Positions 46,223 to 58,500 of a stretch of 64,000 bases of DNA are shown piece by piece (position 1 is the stretch's first letter; each line of letters opens with the position of its first letter). Origin of the DNA: Sternotherus odoratus (taxonomy: Eukaryota > Chordata > Testudines > Kinosternidae). The notes beneath the pieces were generated by a model. That model was not told the DNA's origin and made no database searches. It was given only the letters and a program-made list of their open reading frames with translations. The position numbers were made by a program, and so were the translations under genes. Location: the NCBI GenBank assembly GCA_032164245.1, contig JAVMKO010000002.1, positions 92,579,340 through 92,643,339 on the forward strand, read 5' to 3'.

Positions 46223-46326
46223 GGGCTGGTCCACACTACGGACACACTACTTCACAAGACGCGAGAAATCGATCGCCAGAAGATCGATCGTTACCCGCCG
46301 ATCCGGCGGGTAGTGAAGACATAGCC
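46223..46326. mobile_element. Harbinger-like MITE, copy 3, 104-bp deletion derivative
   Basis: Ends GGGCTGGTCCACACTAC and, reverse-complemented, GGCTATGTCTTCACTAC are flanked by CTA/TTA. Only the GACGCGAGAAATCGATCGCC arm and the terminal repeats of the family remain; the GC-rich middle is missing. Confidence 0.85.
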
Positions 46327-46329
46327 TTA

Positions 46330-47346
46330 GAAGCAAAGTAATTAACATATGTTAGATGTTTGCAGAATTAGGCCCCATTACATTTCAGTACAAGTCCAGT
46401 GCTCTATCTCCCCTGGGAAGCACCAAACACACTCTGGGGCACCTTTAAGTCATCACAATAATAGAAAGTGGGAGATTTATTTTAGCTAACTGATGAATAG
46501 CTCCGAGGATACTATGGATTTGTATCAAGATACTCAGGAACGTATGTATGTCATTCCATTTGCATCAAGATGAGAGCATTTACCCCCTCAGGGACTCAGA
46601 TGTGCTACAAGGAAAACTGTGGTATAAAGGCTTAGACAGATCGATAGACTTCTCAATTTTGTGACAAAGCTTTTCTTAGAAAGTTAGGACAGGTAGCCAA
46701 TAACATCAGCTCCTGGAAGCATATTTGGCAGTCACTGCCCAATTTAAGCAGTATTGTGTGGTACTTCGTAAATTGTATACAGAATTAAGGATCACGACAT
46801 TTGGAAAAAGGGAATCAGACACATGTTCTTAGAAAAGTTTATTATAAAAATTCAGAAATGTCCATAATTAATCTAAAAATGTTGATAACAATGAACAATA
46901 CTTGGGCATACTCCTCCCTAAGTACAGGAATTATTTTTAGGAAACACAAATAAGCATAATTAGTAATTTTGCACTTAAGACAAAGAAGGCACAACTGAAG
47001 GAAAACATTTAACTAAAACTTTTTCTATTCTTTGAGCCATTTCTTTTATTCCTAGAAAATATTAGCTTTTGAAGTGTGCACTGAATGCAAATGGGCACCA
47101 GCCAGTCCCTGTGTGCTCTGTTATAATGAACCAAATTCTGCAGTCAATGGAAACTCCTTGCATGAAACAACTGTAGTATGGGGCCTAAGATCAAGATTAA
47201 AGCAAAACCTGACCTAAATGTATGAGTATCAGTAGAGTAAACCTCTTGGATACCTAATGTTTTCTCTCCTTGGGCTAAAATCTACAAGGCTGTGTTTGAA
47301 ACTTTAAAGACTTCATTCACTTTGTACAGACACACATTTTAAAAAA
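46330..47346. other. Unique AT-rich DNA, no supported gene
   Basis: I see no coding region, transposon end or tandem array. Confidence 0.5.
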
Positions 47347-47354
47347 GGTGAAAC

Positions 47355-48419
47355 CAGGGGTGAAAGTAACTAAAACTTCTTACCGGTATGGAGCTGGACC
47401 AGCTCTGGCTCCTGGAAGGGGTGGAGACTCTGCCGGAAGGGGCGGGGTTGGGGGAAGAGCCATCCCACCTCCGTACCGGTAAGGGGCCTCCCGCCAGGCC
47501 CCTCCCCCCCTCAGCCCAACCCTCTCCCTCCCCTGGGCTCTGGAAGAATTTTAAAAGGCCCGGGGCAGTAGCGGTGTCCCAGCCCAGGCTCTTTAAATAG
47601 CTACCGTAGCCCCGCCGCAGCTTCCCCAGGGTTCCGGCAGCAGGGCTCCCATCCCTGCAGAGCCCTGGGGAAGCGGCGGCGGGGCTCCGTTAGCTACAGG
47701 CGTGTCGCATCTTACACGAGGGTTCCGTTCCACGGACCCCACGTATAGCCAAAATCACATATAGTCAAACAGTCATTGTTTGACTATACGCGATCCCCGC
47801 CGCAGGCTGGCTGCCAGCTGCGCCCCGGTCCCCACCGCCGGCTGGCTGCTGGCTGCGGCCCCGGCCCCAGTGGCAGGCGGGCTGCCGGCTGCAGCCCCAG
47901 CGGCAGCGGCGGGGTGCCGGCCCCAGCCCCTGCGGCGGCGGGTGGGCTGCAGGGCTGCCGGCCTCTGCGCGGGCTGCCGGCTCCTACCCCGGCCCCGGCA
48001 GTGGCGGCGGCATGTGGGCTGCCAGCCCCAACCCCTGCTGCGGACTGCTGGGTTGCCGGCTCCAGCCCCAGCCCCTGTGGTGGAGGGCGGGCTGCGGAGA
48101 TGCTGACCCCGGCCCACTGCCGCAGGCTGCTGGCCCTGACCCCTCATGGTTTTTCTTTTTGGTGTGGCCAGCCTCGTAAAGTTAAATTTGCGTAAAATGC
48201 GACTGGCCTGTATTTAAAGAGCCCGGGGCTGGGACACCGCTACCACCCTGGGCCCTGCCGCCGGGCTCCCGCAACAATGGAAAGGGCCTGGGGCTCCAGC
48301 TGCTGCTGAGAGCCCCAGGTCCTTTCAATTGCGCCTGGGGAAGCCGATCTGCCCCGGTACGGCGCACCGACTCTTGCCGGTACGCTGTATCGGGGCGTAC
48401 TGGCTTACTTTCACCTCTG
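47355..48419. mobile_element. Non-autonomous hAT with nested TA-flanked element
   Basis: The exact 8-bp duplication GGTGAAAC (47347-47354 and 48420-48427) flanks ends CAGGGGTGAAAGTAA and, reverse-complemented, CAGAGGTGAAAGTAA. Without the nested insert the hAT is about 550 bp. Its interior is GC-rich and partly palindromic, with TTACCGGTA motifs subterminally and GGCTCTTTAAATAGCTACC opposite TTTAAAGAGCCCGGGGC. No transposase is encoded. Confidence 0.93.
47697..48210. mobile_element. TA-flanked (Tc/mariner-like) MITE nested in the hAT
   Basis: TA occurs at 47695-47696 and 48211-48212. Inverted ends are CAGGCGTGTCGCATCTTACA and, reverse-complemented, CAGGCCAGTCGCATTTTACG. The sequence TAGTCAAACAGTCATTGTTTGACTA (47764-47788) is a palindrome. 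The rest (47795-48130) is a GC-rich, GGCTGCCGGCTGC-type repetitive filler resembling that in the elements at 10686 and 18638. Open frames through it are low-complexity Ala/Pro/Gly and not genes. Confidence 0.88.
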
Positions 48420-48427
48420 GGTGAAAC

Positions 48428-50858
48428 ACTTAACAGTTGAAGAGAGAAACAGGGACTTGCTCCTGGCTACAACCTTAAATTAGTATTCAGTGACATGCTG
48501 ACATGCATTGGGTGCTGTATAAAAACTTTGGTAGATAGACACACAAATCAGATAGATTTCCCCCGTCTGAGGAAGGAACCTCAGAGGAACACATGAAGTT
48601 ATGGCCTGCTCCAGCGTTCTTTGTTCTCGGTGTTGCACTACTGGGCCTTTCCACCAAAATATTCATACTTGGGTGCCTTTTTGGGCACCTCAACTCTGAC
48701 TTTTTTTAATGCCACAAGAGACTACCCGATCATTTAGTCTGACCTGTATATTACAGGTCACCAACAACTAGAATGATATCAAAATATTACAGCCCTCAGA
48801 GGACTAATCTATTGCACAGGCACTCACATCTGCAGGCAGAGAACGAGTGTCATTATTTTCAGGGAAGCTGAGCACCTATAGGATTATTGACCTCATCTGC
48901 CATTGTGTATGCACAATATCTTCGAAAATCAGGCCACTTGTATTAATTTACCTAAATATTTAATTATATGTTAAACTTGAGGAATCCAAGTCAGTATATT
49001 TTGGATTTAAGGCTCAAGTATAATGCAATTATGGCATTGCCATTGGAAACACTTTATAGTGTCAAATCAGTCCTAGGAGCTCAAACATCACATTACATTG
49101 CATGGTGGTTTGCACACACAACTCACCTTCTGGTGACTTTGGCCTGGATTAATGAGTGATAATTTTTAGGGCCTCATTGCAAGGAAAGCAGCTCAGCTAC
49201 CATCATGGCATTGTCACCCCCTCCCCTCCTGAATGGTGCTCTGGGGGAAGGATTCATGTAATGGGCTGTTGGGGGTGGGGAGGGGAATGTATGTATTCAC
49301 ACCACTGATCCTGTCCATTAGCTGGATAAGATAATTCAGCCCGAGGTTATATTATCTTTTCCCTGGAGAACTGTGAGAGGAAGCTGAACCAGGGAGAGAC
49401 TTATTGCTATTTATTATTTGAAGGGGGATTATTTCAAAGGTTTTCTCATGAGGGTTTTACCATGGGGGAAGAGATGATCTGACGTAGGTGTGTTGCATGT
49501 ATACATTTCTAACCAAAAATGAGTTCTGCTTTCTTTATTTCTGAATTTTCTTTTGGCAAATTCTGAAAATCTCCAAATACTATGAAGCCATAGTCAAAGT
49601 CGAAATTAGACAGGCTAGACTCAAACCTTCTCCCAGTGAAGTCGATGGGAGCTGTAAAGTTGAAATCAATGACTGTAGATTGCAACCCTAATAAGTAAAT
49701 TATATTTGTGTTTTTTTCTGTTCACATTTTTAAATGAATTGTTTCAAGGATAACTAGATTTTCTATATTTGAATACAGTACACAAATATTTAATTTTGCT
49801 CTTGCATGCGCAGGTAACGTTTTAAAAATTAATGTACTAAATTAAAACTTCAAAGTAGCAAAAGCACATGCTTAGACCAGTGAAAACCCTAAAACCTACT
49901 GTGCTTCTGTTTGAAGCATGTTCATTTTAAAAGAAGTGTTTAATTCACATCTCAATCAAGCATAAGGTATGTGTCAGTTAATATCACATAGCCAGATTAT
50001 AGCCATACTGGATACATTTCACAGCAGTTCATTTGAACTCAGTCCACCATTAAGGGCTCCCATTTACCTCTGTGGGCTTTCAATCAGGCCCTAAATCCTC
50101 AGGCACTGCTTTAGGAATTTACCAGCTAATGAAACTACCTATCTATATAGACATCAGTGATTGCATTTTTATAAATCATGGATTTGCAAAGAGAGGAACT
50201 TTTCAGCACTCCATTGAGGAAGGAATAGAAGAACTAGGTAACAATGTGACTGTTTTGCACTTACAGTCAAAGCACTTACTCTATATTAGTCATACAGAGG
50301 CCAATGTACTTCATGCTTATTGATTCACCTTGCTGATAATTGCAGTACACTCATAATAAATGAACCCACTGAAAATTAGTCCACCTGTATTGTATCTGCT
50401 CCTTATGCATAGATAGATTCATTGGTGTCAATTACATTCAGATGATATGGTAAGGCAACTTGAATAGTAATATTTTGTTGAAGAGTTTGTTCTTAAATAC
50501 AGAAGTTTACAAGAGAAATAATACTCCCTCTAAAATCTTGAGTTATGATGTGGGATTTCTTTTCTTGACTTGATATTTCCTGTTTTTTGTTTCTCATTTT
50601 ATATAAACAGAAGTTAAGGGAAAGGGAAGAGGAGGAAGATGGCTGTATGTTTTCTTTTTCATTTCTTCTTTACCAGACTCTGTTGTTTCATTCATCATGC
50701 AAAATGTTGTTTATAACTGTTTAACTTTTCATTGGAAATGTGCTATAAATGCTTTCACTGCCATTTTCTGCAATCATGTTTTGACAAGGTTTGTGATTTC
50801 ATTTAGAAAAAAATACATTCACCCTTCCCCTGACACCATCTTGTGTTTTTCTTACAGC
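48428..50858. other. Unique AT-rich DNA, no supported gene
   Basis: No coding region or mobile element is supported. Confidence 0.5.
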
Positions 50859-50865
50859 ACCAGAG

Positions 50866-50988
50866 CTAGGGTGACCGGATGTCCCAATTTTATAGGGACA
50901 GTCCCGATATTTGGGGCTTTGTCTTATAGGCACCTATTATCCCCTTCCTCCTGTCCTGAGTTTTCACACTTGCTGTCTGGTCACCTTA
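50866..50988. mobile_element. Short MITE, 123 bp, with 7-bp TSD
   Basis: The 7-bp duplication ACCAGAG (50859-50865 and 50989-50995) flanks CTAGGGTGACCGGATGTC and the end CTGTCTGGTCACCTTA. Inside is TTTATAGGGACAGTCCCGAT. The target length suggests a hAT-type MITE (8 bp with one eroded base), but this is not proven. Confidence 0.75.
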
Positions 50989-51011
50989 ACCAGAGTCTAC
51001 ATTTTTTACAG

Positions 51012-51143
51012 CAGTGGTTTTCAACTTCTTTTTCCATTTGCACACCCCTAAAAAATGTGAACAGAAGAGTGGATCCTTTTGGAAATCTCAGACATAGTCT
51101 GCTGACCCGCAGCGACCTACAGACCACAGATTGAAAACCATTG
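51012..51143. mobile_element. MER5/Charlie-like short hAT
   Basis: Ends CAGTGGTTTTCAA and TTGAAAACCATTG are near-perfect inverted repeats of the Charlie/MER5 type. I could not find a matching 8-bp duplication, so it is old. Confidence 0.7.
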
Positions 51144-51586
51144 TATGGGAACAACAACCTCTTGTGGACCCCATTAGACATAGTCCCACAACACCTTAGG
51201 TTTACATGTGTTGCACTGCAGAGGTGCCTAGAGGCCCACCCAACACCCATTGATTTCAATGAGAGTTAGGCATCCCAAATACCTTTAAAAATATGGTCCT
51301 AAGTTTCATTTTCAAAAGTGACTTAAGTGCTTAGGCTCCCGAGTCCCTTTGATGTGCATTGGCACTCAGGCTTCTCAGTCATTTAGTTCTTGCAATGCTG
51401 ACGAGCAATACATAATTACCTTTAAAAATGTAGGTCAAGAACTATATCTTTGGAGTTCAGAGGTCAGATATAAAAGTGTTTTGATACCATCACCCTGGCT
51501 GACTGAAAATAAGAGCAAGAGAATGCATTGAACACTTGCGTAGAGCTCTCTTAATCTTCAAAGAGCTTTACAAACACTGCCTATAT

Positions 51587-51989
51587 CAATGGCTCTCAAT
51601 CTTTCCAGACTCCCGTACCCTTTCAGGAGTCTGATTTGTCTTGCGTACCCCAAGTTTCACATCACTTAAAAACTACTTGCTTACAAATCAGACATAAAAA
51701 TACAAAAGGGCCATAGCACACCGTTACTGAAAAATTGCTGACTTTCTCATTTTTACCATATATGTATAAAATAAATCAATTGGAATACAGGTATAAATAT
51801 TGGTCTTACATTTCAGTGGATAGTATATACAAGTTGTAGTCTGCATGCCAGTTTAGTTTGTACTGACTTTGGTAGTGCTTTTTCTGTAACCTATTGAAAA
51901 ACGAGGCAAATATCAAAATGAGGTGATGTACCCTCTGAAAGATCTCTGTGTACCTCCATGGGTATGCATACCCTGGTTGAGAACCACTG
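51587..51989. mobile_element. Non-autonomous hAT, copy 2 (uninterrupted), with 8-bp TSD
   Basis: The exact 8-bp duplication GCCTATAT (51579-51586 and 51990-51997) flanks ends CAATGGCTCTCAA and, reverse-complemented, CAGTGGTTCTCAACC. This copy shows the uninterrupted structure of the family member at 23168. Shared words include CAGACATAAAAATACAAAAG, the site where that copy received its Penelope-like insert. Confidence 0.93.
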
Positions 51990-52009
51990 GCCTATATGAT
52001 CATCCCACC

Positions 52010-52110
52010 ATCCCTATAATTATGTCCCTATTTTCCAAATGGGAATACTGAGGTAGAAGTTAAGGAATTTACACAAGGGCAGAAAAGGGTCCGTATTAGA
52101 ATTCTAGAAT
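52010..52110 (-). repeat. MIR-like SINE fragment
   Basis: TATGTCCCTATTTTCCAAAT followed by GGGAATACTGAGGTAGAAGT is a diverged form of the MIR core region read in reverse. Confidence 0.55.
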
Positions 52111-52244
52111 TCCTGGCCACAGACCTATGTGAATTCCATTAGAATATGCCTCTTTCTCTGGGGGAAAAAAAAGCATGTTCTTTCATCTGTCACTTTCTTC
52201 TCTCAGATCCATAGTTAGGGTTGTATTCTTTTTATATTTTTTGC

Positions 52245-52500
52245 ATTACAGTCAGGCCCCTAGAGGCCCCTCTGAGCATCAGAGTCCCAGTGCTAGGCAC
52301 TGTACAAACATACAATTAGAGACAGTCCCCACTCTGAAGAACTTACAGTCTAGACAAGACAAAGGGTATGTTGGAGGAAAGAAGAGGGTGAAGTGATTCA
52401 CTCAAGCATTCAGTCAAGCCAACCCAGCAGCAGATCAGTAGCAAAAGTGGGTATAGAAACCCAGGTCTCCTGACTTCCTGTCTAGAGCCCTATCTTTCTA
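52245..52500 (-). repeat. Ancient SINE, same family as 18345
   Basis: The blocks run in order on the plus strand: AGTGCTAGGCACTGTACAAA, AGAACTTACAGTCTAGACAA, GTGAAGTGATTCACTCAAGC and AAACCCAGGTCTCCTGACTT. The second block matches AAGAGCTTACAGTCCACATG in the copy at 18345. Confidence 0.65.
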
Positions 52501-55500
52501 GACTATTCACATAACTTCATTTGCTTGTTGAGTGAATATAAATTATACACTGTGGGATGGAGAGAATTTTGTCCCAAATTTCAAACACACTTGAAACTTT
52601 TAGGAGTCAGTTTCCAGAATAGTTTGGAAATTGGAAACATTTTGATTGACAAGTGACTTCTCCTTCACTATTAATACGAACCAATTTGAATAGAGTAGAA
52701 GGCCAAGCGGCACTACAGAAGAAAATGGGAGAGATAGTAATGGAGGAGGGACAGCAGCGTGCAGACAATGAGTGATGGTGAATCTGTAAAAAGAATAGGG
52801 CCCTTATAGCACAGAAAAGATCTAGGGGGAATGAGAAAGGATAGATTGAGAATAGTCCAAAAGGGACACAGAATGCAGAGAGAGTGAGAGCATATAAGAG
52901 ACCCGTAGACATTTTAAATCTTTGAAAAAAGAATTGTCCAGCTGCCTGCTAAAGTCATGGAGTGTCACTGAGGGATAGGAATGTAAAATATCTCCCCACC
53001 CCATTGAGTCACACAGAAGTTGATTTTTTTTTCAGCCTACAAGACGAAAAGTAACATATGTATCTGTTTCAGAAAACACATGTTTTTACTGCATTTCTAG
53101 TAACTTCCCCCGAAAAAGAGAAGTGTGCCATGTGTCATGTATTTAATTCTGTTTTCATGACCTGTGGTCATTATCAAAAGTCATTGTGCAAAATGTCACA
53201 TAGTAATATGACTCATCTGCTTAGCAACAAGAGCAGGAGAGTGTATGGGTAGAAGTAAATGTAATCATTTTTAAACGAAGCAAGAATTCATAGATCCAGG
53301 CAGGATTTTCTATCAAACGATACAAGTTCTTCTAGCTAGAATCCTACTGCAAGTCTTTAGGAGTAATAATGTACAGTATCCATAAGTGAGCAGTATGTGA
53401 GGAGTATTTATGGGTTACAGTAGCGGAGAAGGCATCAGAATGTGTGAGTTCCATACCCAGCTCTAAAACTGACTTGCAGCGACCACGGGCAAGTGAGTTC
53501 ACACCACATTTTACCCCTCTGTAATATGGGGTTAATATTTCTCTGCCTTAAAACAATGGTGTGAAGCTTAATTAATTAGCATGAATAAAGACCAAAGAGA
53601 TCCTCAGAGGATGAAAGGATCCAATCTAAGTGCAAAATGGTGTTATTACAATATGTTGCCCCTTCTTGCAGCTTTAAGAAATTATGAACAATAGTATATT
53701 GAATCGTATATGGACCAAATTCAGCATTGGCTGAACTGGCCCTAATTCCACTGAAATCAGTGGGAGCTTTGTCAGACTGTATCCGGTTTGAATTATTACT
53801 TAAATTGACTGTACACTTTAAACTGTGGTGAGTTAATTCTTCTCCTGCCACCGATTGCAAATAAAAGACAAACATTAGAGAAATAAAAATAACAGGTGTT
53901 CTTTTGTGAACAGCACACTAGTCATTAGCACATATGAAGGTAGTGTGTCTGCTGTATTCTGTACAGACATGCAGAAACACAATGAGCATAATAGTTCCTG
54001 TACTAAAACTTGAAGAGTCACCTGGCTCTCATGCTACCCATTAAGAAGGATTTGACAACTCATCGCTAAAAACAACCTAAGTCACCATATTCCTCTTTAC
54101 TGCTTCCAACGTTCCCCATTCTTGCTTTTGTGTAACATGGTAGGGGTTGAATAAGGAGAGTTCCTCTGTGAAGGTTCTTGTCTGCATCCCGGGGAGATGG
54201 AAAAGAGAAGCTATTTCTTCACACAGATTATTATTAATAGTAACTAATAACATTCATGCTCCTGTTAAGTCTCCGCTCTTGACATGGGTTTGTAAAAGCA
54301 CCCGTGAAGAAAACAGGGGAGTTAGTGTAGAGAGGCTTTCATAGCAGGTGATACGGGCTGTTCTTCATGGTTACTGGGATGCATATTCTTGATGACAAAA
54401 GCACTGCATACCTAGATTAGTTTCTTCTTCTCCCTTTCAGCAGTCATCAGTGAAAGGGTCTGGAATTTATCATAGTAAATTATAGTGGAGATGAGCTCAG
54501 ACAAACCATGGAGCCAGACATTTTCTGGGGAAAGTCTGGATCTAGATTCTAACTTTATGGCTTAGTGGAGTCTCTAAAAGTATAGCTCTATATGCTACAT
54601 TATTCCACTCAGTTAATTTCCCTAAATGATGTAGATAGTGTAAAGTTGCTGGTAAGGGGGTAAGAGTTTCACATCATGTTACACAACAAAGTAATTATTT
54701 TCGGTATGAGATACAATTGGTAGTATTTGAAATATGATATAAAAGGCTTTTGTAGCCAAATAAATAGACTGGGGAATAAACAAAATCAGCTTTCTTCAAG
54801 CTATAGGCCAAGGAAAAAAGAAGGATTACATTGTAAAGGCAACTCTATATGAGATCGTTTGGCTAGTCTTAGTTTAGGCACTCTTGCTGTGTTTGGTTTG
54901 TCAAGTTCTATTTTTCTAATGTTCTTCTTGTACAGCAAAAGCAGTGCTGCTTTTCAGGAACCTTGGGTATATATAATCCTTGTATGTGGACTAGTGGTTA
55001 CAGCAGGCAGCTGGAAACCTGGATGATTCAAATTCAGCCAGAGAAGCAGTTTGCCCATGATCATAAATAGCTTAAACTTTCTTTTATCTCAGACAACTTG
55101 GCCATAAACTGAGTAAAAGGTAAGACTGCTTTGAAAAATAGATTCTGCACCTGAAGATGAGTTGTCCAGCTTGAGCAGGTTCTAGAGAAATATTTGCTTT
55201 CTTCATATTTAGAGCTTTGCAAGCATATTGCAAATGAACAACAAAATGTGTTTTTTTACTAGTTTCAGTAAAGGCCATTTGGATCTGAAAATATTTTGAT
55301 AAAGCAGGTTGTGGGTAGGTGTCATGGTGGTGGGAGGAGATGAAGGTCAAAGGACAAATTCCACGTGCCGTGGCACAGGTTCTTGATATGTTCTCACAAA
55401 CCTGGAGAGAAATGTTGCTCTACCTCCAGGAAGAAATACTGGGGCCCGATCTGTAAATACTTACTACCTGAGTAGTGTTGACTACTAGTCCCCTGTAACA

Positions 55501-58500
55501 AAACAGGACTATGCCCTGTAGTAATAGGCACTATGTTCTGTAGTAAATGTTTACAGGATTCTGATTCTGCCCCTCTCCCCTTATTTAGGTTGTCCAGAAC
55601 ATTTCCTATGTGAATAATCTTATGGAATTTGATCACACGTTCCGTGGAGGGGCCCTAGGAGGAGATCTGTGATATGTGGGGCCTACCTATGACCTTGTGG
55701 AACCTGGGGAATCTGGGATTGGCTAGAGCCTGCTTCTGCACTGGTTCAAGTTACATATCTTGAGTGTTTTGAAATAGGTTTGAAGATACAGCCACAAAGC
55801 ATATAAATCGGTCTATTTCTGGGCTACATTAATGACATGGAGAATCTTGTAATATTGTCACAAGATCTTATTATATTGGACGTATGGTCTTGTCAGACCT
55901 CATGATAAAACCATTTTGTCCCACTGCATACACTTGAGCCATTTCTCTGATCTTGTGGTGCTGAGACTCCACGGTTCCCAATATTATGTTTGGAAACATC
56001 ATTACAGTGTCACCATTGCAAATCCATGCTAAACTTTATCATTAAAAGTACTCTATATTGTTCTGCCAGTTATATATATTTAACAAAGCACAGAGCAGCT
56101 TTTAAAATGTTGCCAATGTGGTAGAAGAGTAGGATTGATTTCCCTGACATGGTGCATATAGTATTCTTAAATATTCATAGTCTTCAGCTTGCAATACAGT
56201 AACTCAATAATGAAATATTTTGAAGAGGGAATGATGCTGTGAAGCTTGTGATACCGCTAATGGATTTGAAGAGGATGCTAATGCATTGTAGAAGGAAGTG
56301 AATTGAGCTCTCGTGTGTAAAGGAGGATTATAAAATATAATTATGAAAAAGCAACAGTCACAGGCTTGAAGAAGTTCTGTTGATGTGTGGCTGCTACAAA
56401 CGACTTGTTTTGTTGATGAAAAAGAAGACTTAGGTGGGTATATACTGCAGAAGCAATCTTCTCTATGAAATAACATGGAATGTATTCTAGAAATAGCCAT
56501 TTTGTGAACTATGAAGAGAAAATGTAATGGAGTAAGACTGATATTGACAAAACCCATGCTGCTTTTCATTTGGAATAACAGTTGTCTACAGAAAGCTAAG
56601 CTTTTACATCAAGAACTGCATGAAGGCTTTGGGGGGAAAATACAGTACGATATAGCTGTCAAACGGGAAGAAAACTAGTGGTTTTCTGTTTAAGGAGCTA
56701 AAGGGAACCAAGAAATTAAATAATTCATGGTATCCAGCTGGGTATGGGAGAATGATCGGAATATTTTTGAATACCATTCTCTAGTTCAGAAGAATGAAAG
56801 GCTTGTTGTTATAAATTGTAAGTATCATTGATCTGAATGCCCATAAATCGGCACTCTGGTGCGTGAATAATGCTGCAGAGTGTTGCTGACCTTGAATATT
56901 AGCCATTATCACACTCACTGCTTCAGGTATCTGTTTTGCTATTCACACACTGATTTCTTACGTCTGTATGACATCATTATGGTTCCAGTCTCTCAAAAAT
57001 AAATGTAACGAGTCTGAACTCAGGATATCTGTAGTGGATGACTAAACCCGTATCTGTCCCAACTTGACTGGGAATGTCCTGACACTGCACACATGTACCG
57101 TCTACTTCCAAAATCACAAGAGAGCCCAAAACATTTGACTGAATCTCATGACTTTTTTAAATATGGATTCGATTGCACCATTCCAAGGATGTGGGGGTTA
57201 GAGGGAATTGCAGCAAAAGGTTAGGATGTCAGTCACTTTCAAAGGGCCTGAGCAGGATGTGGTCCTAAAATGATCTTTTTTTCTCTGGGAATTTAGGGAG
57301 AGGGCTGGGGGCACTTCTGGAGCTGCCTCTTCTGTTAATGAAAAGACCAAATGCAAAATCAATCTGCCGTTGTGTAAATGCCGGTGTGCCCAGAAGCTGA
57401 AACGCTGACCGTTCAAATCTATCAGGCAGTGGGGTGTCTTTCCTAAAGCTCGCGGGGGATCATTTATTCCAAGCTCTCTGCCTGGAGGGTCCCCAGGTGA
57501 AAGGGAAATCAGCCACCTCAGCTGCATCATCCACCCCACATGCGTAGGCTCGGGCAGATGCTCTGTGAGTGGGTCCACACACAGGCATCCATGAATGTAT
57601 GCAAAAGTGCATACTCTAAAAGGCAGAGCTCAGCAACAGCCCTGTTTTTCTCCTCATTTAGGGCTTGATCTAGCTCCCATTTATTTGGTTCTAGTGATTA
57701 TTATGTTTTTAAATTAACCTAGAACATTCTACTTACAATGTATCTAAAGACACCGTTAGGGATGGAAATAGAAGCTCCCAGAAGTCCGAAAATGCGAGAG
57801 TAAGGCAAAATGCACCACACGAACTCTGCACCCTGGTTCGCAAGTGACCGTAGTTTTTTACATTAACAGATGCTATTACTTTTCCAAAACTCATTTCTCG
57901 ATCAAAGATGAATGAGGTACAGGCCTTGCAGTAATTATAGTATGTTTAAAAGATATAATGTAATGCATTTGCACCAGAAGGGCAGAGCTGGGCGTGCCTA
58001 ACCATAGTGTCTAATTTTTTCACCCACTTCAAGTTCTCTTAATGTGTTTTTTTTTATACAAACTACTTTTTGACCCATGAATTTAGCCAACATTTGGGGT
58101 CTTGGGAGTTGTTTTGGTTAGGAGAACTGAATGGTGGAGTCAGGTATTTCTTTGATGCAATCCTGTTTATTTACAAAGAATGTATAAACTCCTGTTTCCC
58201 TCAACATGAGGCAGTTTTTTGCTCGCTGTTCCAAGCCTCCATCATCCAGCATTCAGCCCTCGTGAGGCTTTTTCTCAGGCCCACACTCTCAGGCCCACTG
58301 TCCAGGCTGTGTCCTTTGCTTTCTATTCCTTCTCTGTGTTGTGGTAGTTTTTGCTGCTGCCTTCTGTCTCGTGCACATAGCTGCTAAAATCGCTCCACTC
58401 ACATACACTTTGCATGGGCCTTTGTTTTGGGGGGTGACGGGCCTGTGCCTTGGTAGAGGCTGCTATTGTTTCAGCTGTGTGGTTCCATAAAGAAGTTTAA

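Noticed and set aside
47773..48195. Ala/Pro/Gly-rich frames of 108-139 codons
   Set aside because: GC-rich filler of a TA-flanked MITE; both strands are open, as expected of GC-rich repeats.
57198..57578. 126-codon minus-strand frame
   Set aside because: No domain or homology that I recognise, and no neighbouring exon signals; kept as non-coding.
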